Origin: G013214665 sp964649815
GTDB taxonomy: Bacteria; Pseudomonadota; Alphaproteobacteria; Rhodobacterales; Rhodobacteraceae
Direction: 5' to 3'
Assembly (NCBI GenBank): GCA_964649815.1
Contig: CAZYQC010000011.1
Coordinates: forward strand, 7,996 to 71,995
DNA length: 64,000 nucleotides
Shown here: piece by piece, positions 58,417-64,000 of the stretch
Layout: the number at the start of each line of letters is the position of its first letter
Numbering within the stretch: the first letter of the stretch is position 1
The notes under the pieces: generated by a model
What the model was told of the DNA's origin: nothing
Database searches by the model: none
What the model saw: only the letters and a program-made list of their open reading frames with translations
Made by a program: the position numbers and the translations under genes

Positions 58417-60329
58417 AACGCGCGCTTGGGGTTTGCTATTACCCAGAACACTGGCCCGAAACCCAATGGCCTGACGATGCCGCGCGGATGGTTGACCTGG
58501 GCCTGCGCTATGTTCGGATCGGAGAGTTCTCTTGGAGCGTTCTTGAACCGGAACCCGGCGATCTGCAGTGGGGTTGGCTGGACCGCGCGTTTGAGGTTTT
58601 GTCCGCCGCCGGTCTTCAGATCGTGCTGGGCACGCCCACAGCCACGCCGCCCCGCTGGATGCTGGACAAACATCCCGACATGCTTGCCTGGGATGCAGAT
58701 GGTCGCCCCCGCGGCTTTGGCTCTCGCCGGCACTATTGCTTTTCGCATCAAGGCTATCTGTCAGAATGCCAGCGGATCACAGCCCTGATGGCCGAACGCT
58801 ATGGGCGCCATCCGGCGCTTTATATGTGGCAAACGGATAATGAATATGGCTGCCATGACACCACGTTCAGCTATTCGCCCGCCGCCCGCCTTGCGTTTCA
58901 GAAATGGCTGGAGGCGCGGTACGAAACCATCGATGCGCTGAATGCGGCCTGGGGCAATGTCTTTTGGTCGATGCACTACAACCGCTTTGATCAAATTGAT
59001 CTGCCCAATTTGACGGTGACCGAGCCGAACCCAAGCCATGCGCTTGATTTCAGGCGCTTTTCGTCAGATCAGGTGCGGGCGTTTAACCAGGTTCAGGTCG
59101 CAGAAATCCGGCGGCATTCGACGGCGCCGATTTCGCATAACTTTATGGGGCGGGTGACAGATTTTGATCACTTTGCCTTGGGCTCGGATATCGAGGTCGC
59201 GACATGGGACAGCTATCCGCTTGGGTTTCTGGAAGACCGCGCAGGCGCCTCTGCGGCGCTGCAAATGGATTGCGCACAGCAAGGCGACCCGGATTTCCAA
59301 GCCTTTCACCATGACCTCTATCGCGCGGTCTGTGGCGGGCGCTGGTGGATCATGGAGCAACAGCCCGGACCAGTGAATTGGGCGCCACATAACCCCGCGC
59401 CGTTGCCGGGGATGGTGCGCTTGTGGACGTGGGAGGCCTTTGCCCACGGGGCCGAAGCGGTCAGCTATTTCCGCTGGCGTCAGGTCCCCTTTGGGCAAGA
59501 GCAAAATCACGCAGGGCTGCTGCGCCCCGACAGCAACGAGGCTGCTGGATTTGCAGAGGCCAAAGCCGTCGCATCCGAGCTTTTGGACGCGCCAGAGGTG
59601 CAGGCGGGCACCGCACCCGTCGGCTTGATTTTCGATTACGACGCAGAAGCGGCCTGGGCGGTACAGCCGCAGGGCGCGGGGCTGAGCTATTTCGATTTGG
59701 TCTACCAGACCTACCAAGGGCTGCGCCGTGCGGGCCAGTCCGTCGACATCTTGCCCCCCACAACACGCGACTTTTCGGCCTATGCGATTGTCTTTGCGCC
59801 CGGACTGGCGCATCTGCCGCCAGATTTGGGCCGCGCCTTGTCAGAGACGCCCGCGCGGGTGGTCCTGGGCCCGCGGGCCGGTGCCCTGACCGAGAGCTTT
59901 GCGATCCCGGCGGATCTGCCACCTGCGATCCCGGGCGCACCGTGCAAAGTGGCGCGGATCGAGACGATCCGGCGCGACACGCCCCGCGCGCTGAAAGGTG
60001 GCGGGGCTGCGATCCATTGGGTCGAAACCTTGGAGGGAGGCGCGCCGGTTTTGTCCCTTGTGGACGGCAGCCCGGTTGCTGTGCGCGCACAAGAGGGCGG
60101 GCCGCTTTATCTTGGGGCGTGGCTGGATGCCGAAGCGATGGATCGGCTGATGTATCTGGTGCTGGAAGAGGCGGGCCTGCGGGTTTGGCGGCTGCCGGAC
60201 GAGCTGCGGATGCGCGAGACGCAGACGGAGCGGTTTTTCTTTAACTACGGGGCGCATCCCGTCAGCTGGCGGGGTCGCGACCTGGGCGCGGCAGATATGC
60301 GGCGCGAGGACAAGGCGGTGCCGATTTAA
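58413..60329 (+). CDS. GH42 beta-galactosidase
   Basis: A 638-residue GH42 enzyme. The N-terminus GVCYYPEHWPETQWPDDAAR is diagnostic. The acid/base glutamate lies in YMWQTDNEYGCHD and the nucleophile in WWIMEQQPGPVNWAPHNPAP. A trimerisation-type domain and a short C-terminal domain follow. There is no signal peptide, so it acts on imported beta-galactosides. It starts at GTG inside the lactonase stop and is the last gene of the operon, followed by two hairpins. Confidence 0.94.
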   Translation: MKRALGVCYYPEHWPETQWPDDAARMVDLGLRYVRIGEFSWSVLEPEPGDLQWGWLDRAFEVLSAAGLQIVLGTPTATPPRWMLDKHPDMLAWDADGRPRGFGSRRHYCFSHQGYLSECQRITALMAERYGRHPALYMWQTDNEYGCHDTTFSYSPAARLAFQKWLEARYETIDALNAAWGNVFWSMHYNRFDQIDLPNLTVTEPNPSHALDFRRFSSDQVRAFNQVQVAEIRRHSTAPISHNFMGRVTDFDHFALGSDIEVATWDSYPLGFLEDRAGASAALQMDCAQQGDPDFQAFHHDLYRAVCGGRWWIMEQQPGPVNWAPHNPAPLPGMVRLWTWEAFAHGAEAVSYFRWRQVPFGQEQNHAGLLRPDSNEAAGFAEAKAVASELLDAPEVQAGTAPVGLIFDYDAEAAWAVQPQGAGLSYFDLVYQTYQGLRRAGQSVDILPPTTRDFSAYAIVFAPGLAHLPPDLGRALSETPARVVLGPRAGALTESFAIPADLPPAIPGAPCKVARIETIRRDTPRALKGGGAAIHWVETLEGGAPVLSLVDGSPVAVRAQEGGPLYLGAWLDAEAMDRLMYLVLEEAGLRVWRLPDELRMRETQTERFFFNYGAHPVSWRGRDLGAADMRREDKAVPI

Positions 60330-60335
60330 ATGGGA

Positions 60336-60380
60336 TCGCATGGCCTTTGGCCATGCGACTGGGTGGGGGCTCTGCCCCCA
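60336..60380. terminator. Two hairpins between convergent bgal and urtE genes
   Basis: A perfect 10-bp stem TCGCATGGCC-TTT-GGCCATGCGA lies 7 bp after the beta-galactosidase stop. A second perfect 7-bp stem, TGGGGGC-TCT-GCCCCCA (60364-60380), belongs to the dispersed repeat. They probably end both convergent operons; there is no long U-tract. Confidence 0.65.
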
Positions 60381-60417
60381 CACCCCCGGGATATTTAGCG
60401 CCAAAAGAAAGGCTTAG
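60364..60417 (-). repeat. Dispersed repeat, copy B
   Basis: The full-length copy: a GC hairpin (TGGGGGC-TCT-GCCCCCA), then CACCCCCGGG, then ATATTTAGCGCCAAAAGAAA followed by GGCTTAG. It overlaps the urtE stop codon. The same arrangement is seen in copy C inside urtC, and the last part in copy A. Confidence 0.75.
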
Positions 60418-61121
60418 ACGGATACGGCCTGGTAGAGCGTGTCGCGGTCAATCTCGGCGGCGCTGCCTTGCAGTTTTTCCGCGCCGCGTTCGAGAACGAC
60501 GAAGTGATCGCCAAGATCAAAAGCGAAATCGAAGAATTGCTCGACCAGGACGATGGCCATATCGCCTGCGTCGCGGAGTTTGCCGATGACGGTTCCGATT
60601 TGCTGGATGATGTTGGGTTGGATGCCCTCGGTGGGTTCGTCGAGCAAAAGCAGTTTTGGGCGGGTCACAAGGGCGCGCGCGATGGCCAATTGTTGCTGTT
60701 GTCCGCCAGAGAGGTCGCCGCCGCGGCGATTTAAGAAATCGGCGAGAATTGGGAAGAGCTCGAAGATGTCATCGGGGACGTGGCGCTCTGATTTTGGCAA
60801 ACAGGCAAAGCCTGTTTCGAGGTTTTCGCGGACTGTGAGAAAGGGAAAGATTTCCCGGCCCTGGGGAACGTAGGCCACGCCTTTTTGAGCCAGGGTATGT
60901 GCGCTGGCGCGGTCGATGACCTCGCCATCCAGTTCATAGGTGCCGCCGCTGCGGGGATGGGTGCCTGAGATCGCTTTGAGCAGGCTGGTCTTGCCGACGC
61001 CGTTGGTGCCCATGACGCAGGTGACTTGGCCGCGGGCCGCCGAGAGCGAGACGCCATGCAGGATCTGGCTGCCGCCGTAATGCAGGGTGATGTCGGAGAG
61101 TGCGAGGGTCTTATCGGCCAA
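60414..61121 (-). CDS. urtE: Urea ABC transporter ATP-binding subunit UrtE
   Basis: A 235-residue ATPase. Walker A VMGTNGVGKTSLLKAISG, signature DLSGGQQQQLAIARAL and Walker B LLLLDEPTEGIQP are clear. I place the start at a TTG (61121), 11 nt inside urtD, with a GAGGTATACC ribosome site; this gives a length usual for UrtE and removes an N-terminal part that reads through urtD in another frame. It is the last gene of the urea operon in this window. Confidence 0.9.
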   Translation of the reverse strand: MADKTLALSDITLHYGGSQILHGVSLSAARGQVTCVMGTNGVGKTSLLKAISGTHPRSGGTYELDGEVIDRASAHTLAQKGVAYVPQGREIFPFLTVRENLETGFACLPKSERHVPDDIFELFPILADFLNRRGGDLSGGQQQQLAIARALVTRPKLLLLDEPTEGIQPNIIQQIGTVIGKLRDAGDMAIVLVEQFFDFAFDLGDHFVVLERGAEKLQGSAAEIDRDTLYQAVSV

Positions 61122-61851
61122 GGTATACCTCGATGACGTCTTCGTTTGATGTGACATGGTCGATGGAGCCTTCAGCCAGGACCGCGCCTTCGTGTAGGAC
61201 GGTGACTTTGCAATCGAGGCGGCGCACGAAGTCCATGTCGTGTTCGACCACGACGACGGCGCGGGTTTTGGCGGCTTCGACCAGGATGTCGGTTGTGTGT
61301 TCACGCTCGGTCGGGGTCATGCCTGCGGCGGGTTCGTCGACGAGCAAGAGCTGGGGGTCTTGGGCCAGGAGCATGCCAATTTCGAGCCATTGCTTTTGGC
61401 CGTGGCTGAGCTCGCCGGATTTGCGGTGGAGCGCGCCCGATAGGCCGATTTGGGCTGCGAGGTCGGCGACTTTGGCGTGATCTTCGGATTTGGGGCGAAA
61501 GCTGAGGACGGACCAGGGGCCGCGGGCATTTTTGAGGGCGAGCATCAGGTTATCGGCGACGGATTGGTCTTCGAAGACCGTTGGCCTTTGGAATTTGCGT
61601 CCGACACCGGCTTGGGCGATTTGGCTTTCTGACATGCTGAGCAAGGATTGGGATTTTGCGCCCCAGATCACGCGGCCTTCGTCGGGGCGGGTTTTGCCGG
61701 TGATGATATCCATGAAGGTGGTTTTGCCCGCGCCGTTTGGTCCGATGACGGCGCGGAGTTCGGCGGGGCCGATTTGAAAGGAGAGGTTGTTGATGGCTTT
61801 GAAGCCGTCAAAGGAGACCGAAACGCCGGAAACTTCGAGAAGTGTGCTCAT
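61111..61851 (-). CDS. urtD: Urea ABC transporter ATP-binding subunit UrtD
   Basis: A 246-residue ATPase with Walker A VIGPNGAGKTTFMDIITG, the unusual but family-typical signature ELSHGQKQWLEIGMLL and Walker B LLLVDEPAAGMTPTERE. It pairs with UrtE. Its start lies 17 bp from the run of Ns. It is preceded by urtC on the same strand, which matches the urtABCDE order. Confidence 0.94.
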   Translation of the reverse strand: MSTLLEVSGVSVSFDGFKAINNLSFQIGPAELRAVIGPNGAGKTTFMDIITGKTRPDEGRVIWGAKSQSLLSMSESQIAQAGVGRKFQRPTVFEDQSVADNLMLALKNARGPWSVLSFRPKSEDHAKVADLAAQIGLSGALHRKSGELSHGQKQWLEIGMLLAQDPQLLLVDEPAAGMTPTEREHTTDILVEAAKTRAVVVVEHDMDFVRRLDCKVTVLHEGAVLAEGSIDHVTSNEDVIEVYLGR

Positions 61852-61868
61852 GTTAGGCGGGTCCTAGG

Positions 61869-61968
61869 NNNNNNNNNNNNNNNNNNNNNNNNNNNNNNNN
61901 NNNNNNNNNNNNNNNNNNNNNNNNNNNNNNNNNNNNNNNNNNNNNNNNNNNNNNNNNNNNNNNNNNNN
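61869..61968. other. Assembly gap of 100 Ns
   Basis: Exactly 100 N characters lie between urtD and urtC. This is the usual placeholder for a scaffold join of unknown size. Sequence beside it is GC-rich with repeats, and a copy of the dispersed repeat or another gene could be hidden here. Confidence 0.98.
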
Positions 61969-62011
61969 TGGAGAGGTCCCGGCTCGGGGGCCGGGAAGGT
62001 TTGGGGTGGGA

Positions 62012-63319
62012 TCATTTTTCGGCCTCCTCTTCGCGCAGAGCGCCGGCGTCAGGGCCGAGGTCGGCGCCGTGGCGGTCGGGGCTGCGGCGGTCAGTGATCA
62101 GATCGAAGAGGCCGCCGATGCCGCGGGGGGCGAAAAGGGTCACGGCGACAAAGGAGAAGCCCAGCAGCACCGTCCACCAATCGACCCATTGGATCGTGTA
62201 GATGCCCAAGTTCACGTCTGGCGCCTGGCCGCCGGTGAACCAGGTTGACAAAAGGGAGACGAATGCAGCGCCGATGACCGCGCCGTAGAGGCGACCGCGG
62301 CCGCCGATGGCAACCCAGACGGCCAGGTAGATCGAGGCGATGGGGGCAATCTCGGCGGGGTTCACGATGCCTGCTTGGGGGTAGTAGAGCGCGCCTGCGA
62401 TGGCAGCAAGGATCGCGGTGAACGTGAAAATGAAGAGTTTGAAGCCTTCGACGGAATAGCCCAGGAAGCGCACGCGGGCCTCGTCGTCGCGAATGGCGCG
62501 AATGACGGAGCCAAATTTGCCGGAGACGACCCAGGCGCAGAGGACGTAAGCCGCGCCCAAAGCGAGAGCTGAGGCCCAGAAGAACCACATGGAGACGATA
62601 GATTGTGGCGTCTCATCGAGACCGGGCAAATTCTGCAGACCCGAGAGGCCATTGTTGCCGCGCAGCCCGCTGTCGTTTTGGAACAGATAGAGCGAGAGGG
62701 CGAGGGTCATGGCCTGGGTAAGAATCGAGAGATAGACGCCTGTGACGCGGCTGCGGAAGGCGAGCCAGCCGAAGACGAGCGCGATCAGACCGGGGACAAG
62801 GACGACGGCGGCGAGTTGGAGGGGCAGAGAATGGGAAAAAGCCCAGATGGGCGGAAATTCGGATGCGCCAACCACGCCGAAGATCTGGGTGGCGATGCCG
62901 TCTGAGATCTCTTGCGGTGTTGGGGGAAGGGGGGCTGCGGCGAGGCTTTGGGCGACGATGAGCTCGGTCCGGGCATACATCAGCCACATGCCAATCGCGT
63001 AGCCGCCCAAGCCAAAGAAGGCCATGTGACCCAGGCTGAGGATGCCGCAATAGCCCCAGACCAGATCCATTGCGAGGGCGACGAGGCAGAGGCACAGGGT
63101 CTTGCCGAGGGTTTTGACAAAGCTGGTGGAGATCGTGCCGATGCCGAAGCCTTCGGCCAACACCGTGACGCCAAGGGTGAACATGGCAAGGCACGCGATA
63201 AAGATCAAAACCGACGGGTGGCGCAACAGAAAGGGGCCTGCGTTTTGCGGGGGCGTTGCCCCCACACCCCCAGAGTATTTGGGTCCAAAAGAAGTTGGAG
63301 AGGCGCTGTCGGTGGGCAT
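62012..63319 (-). CDS. urtC: Urea ABC transporter permease UrtC
   Basis: A 435-residue branched-chain/urea-type permease with about ten hydrophobic helices. The core shows DLVWGYCGILSLGHMAFFGL, YLSILTQAMTLALSLYLFQN and AVWVAIGGRGRLYGAVIGAA. Residues about 9-28 (TSFGPKYSGGVGATPPQNAG) come from a dispersed repeat and do not look like UrtC; the family-like part starts at FLLRHPSVLIF. The C-terminus has a charged tail (DRRSPDRHGADLGPD). It starts 3 bp after the urtB stop. Confidence 0.93.
   Translation of the reverse strand: MPTDSASPTSFGPKYSGGVGATPPQNAGPFLLRHPSVLIFIACLAMFTLGVTVLAEGFGIGTISTSFVKTLGKTLCLCLVALAMDLVWGYCGILSLGHMAFFGLGGYAIGMWLMYARTELIVAQSLAAAPLPPTPQEISDGIATQIFGVVGASEFPPIWAFSHSLPLQLAAVVLVPGLIALVFGWLAFRSRVTGVYLSILTQAMTLALSLYLFQNDSGLRGNNGLSGLQNLPGLDETPQSIVSMWFFWASALALGAAYVLCAWVVSGKFGSVIRAIRDDEARVRFLGYSVEGFKLFIFTFTAILAAIAGALYYPQAGIVNPAEIAPIASIYLAVWVAIGGRGRLYGAVIGAAFVSLLSTWFTGGQAPDVNLGIYTIQWVDWWTVLLGFSFVAVTLFAPRGIGGLFDLITDRRSPDRHGADLGPDAGALREEEAEK
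63248..63294 (-). repeat. Dispersed repeat, copy C (inside urtC)
   Basis: The hairpin GCGGGGGC-GTT-GCCCCC is followed by CACACCCCCAGAGTATTTGG and GTCCAAAAGAAG. It is in frame within the first 28 codons of urtC. The order of hairpin, ACCCCC, ATTT and CCAAAAGAA matches copy B. Confidence 0.75.
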
Positions 63320-63322
63320 GAC

Positions 63323-64000
63323 TTAGGCTTCCGCTGCGCGGCCTTTGAGGGCGATGATGCCTCGGGGCCGGAATTGGATGAAGAGAATGATGAAGAGGAT
63401 CATGTAGGTTTGCGCGGCAAGGGTGTTGGAGGGGTTCAACCACTCGATCCCTTTTTGCAGGGTGCCGACAAGGGTGGCGCCCAGAAGTGTGCCCCAGATA
63501 TTGCCAACGCCACCGACCACGACGGTCATGAAGGATTGAACGATGTAGTCGGCGCCCATTTCGGAGGTGACTTTGGCATAGAGGCCAATGGCGACGCCGG
63601 CGATGCCCGCGATGCCAGAGCCGAAGCCGAAGGTGAGCATGTTGATGCGGTCGGGGTTGATGCCCATTGAGGCGGCCATGCGGGGGTTTTGGGTGACGGC
63701 GCGGACCTCTAGCCCCAGGCGGGTGCGGTTCATCACGAAGAGGAAGAGGGCGAGGAAGAGGAGGGCGAGGACGAAGATCGCGATGCGGATGTAGCTGATT
63801 GACACGATGTCGTTGAGAACCCAGGAGCCGTCGAGCCAGGCGGGGGCAGTGAGCGGGCGCGCCTGGGTGCCGAAGATGTTTTTGGCGAGCTGTTGCAGGG
63901 CGATGGAGACACCAAAGGTTGCCAGCCGCGTCTCGCGCGGGCGGTGATAGCGCCCGCGGATGCCGAGGCGCTCCATCGCGCGGCCTGCCGCAACGGTGAC
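63323..64000 (-). CDS. urtB: Urea ABC transporter permease UrtB (partial)
   Basis: The C-terminal 225 residues of a permease. The 5' end lies outside the window. Segments such as AAGRAMERLGIRGRYHRPRE, LATFGVSIALQQLAKNIFG and TQNPRMAASMGINPDRINML are typical of UrtB, as is SFMTVVVGGVGNIWGTLLGA. It is followed 3 bp later by urtC. urtA should lie further upstream, beyond the window. Confidence 0.92.
   Translation of the reverse strand, partial: VTVAAGRAMERLGIRGRYHRPRETRLATFGVSIALQQLAKNIFGTQARPLTAPAWLDGSWVLNDIVSISYIRIAIFVLALLFLALFLFVMNRTRLGLEVRAVTQNPRMAASMGINPDRINMLTFGFGSGIAGIAGVAIGLYAKVTSEMGADYIVQSFMTVVVGGVGNIWGTLLGATLVGTLQKGIEWLNPSNTLAAQTYMILFIILFIQFRPRGIIALKGRAAEA

Overview
The window looks like a chromosomal segment of a marine alphaproteobacterium of the Rhodobacterales (Roseobacter group). 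This is inferred from the gene families and their order: a Tad/Flp pilus locus, scoAB, topA-dprA-tldD, a cytochrome c oxidase operon running into thrC and an M16 peptidase, lysC next to ptsP, and a urea ABC operon. High GC, many 4-base start/stop overlaps and Rhodobacteraceae-like pilins agree with it. No plasmid, prophage, CRISPR, tRNA or rRNA signal was seen. A run of 100 Ns (61869-61968) marks a scaffold gap.

Layout. 1-12488 (minus strand): an almost complete Tad pilus biogenesis cluster, in transcription order flp, flp, cpaB, cpaC, ompA-like, cpaE/tadZ, tadA, tadB, tadC, two TPR lipoproteins, prepilin peptidase, then an AAA+ ATPase and a 3-hydroxyisobutyrate-dehydrogenase-like gene cut by the window edge. 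12853-13665: a divergent lytic transglycosylase. 13680-16069: the two subunits of a 3-oxoacid CoA-transferase with a LOV-domain histidine-kinase-like gene between them. 16233-21556: topA, dprA, tldD. 21745-29191: cytochrome oxidase subunits II and III with heme and copper assembly factors, SURF1, thrC, an M16 peptidase and a GNAT acetyltransferase. 29192-29556 holds a 264-bp element with inverted repeats that looks like a MITE. 29557-39719: mixed housekeeping genes, including an MTA phosphorylase / RhtB exporter / adenine phosphoribosyltransferase operon, a SulP transporter, acyltransferases and an EcsC protein. 39705-42228: modABC. 42402-48397: Nudix, DUF1178, SDR, lysC, ptsP and a small secreted protein.

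48497-60329 is the most coherent accessory block: a galactoside utilisation locus. An IclR-type regulator and an ABC ATPase are divergent from a binding protein, two permeases, a GH4 alpha-galactosidase, a galactose-dehydrogenase-like SDR, KDGal kinase, KDPGal aldolase, a lactonase and a GH42 beta-galactosidase. This is the oxidative De Ley-Doudoroff route, but with no galactonate dehydratase in the cluster. Two tandem 18-bp palindromes upstream of the binding protein are good candidates for the regulator's operators. 60414-64000 (minus) is the urea ABC transporter urtBCDE, with urtB cut by the window edge.

The observations most worth a second look are: (i) the LOV kinase-like protein, which keeps its photoactive cysteine and ATP site but has lost the phosphoacceptor histidine; (ii) a short dispersed repeat, four copies in this window, one translated inside the urtC N-terminus, one inside a 31-codon ORF joining two operon genes and two overlapping stop codons; (iii) the MITE-like element; (iv) the paired operator palindromes; and (v) the combination of alpha- and beta-galactosidase with an incomplete oxidative galactose pathway. 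Everything here was read by eye from sequence. No database search or folding program was run.
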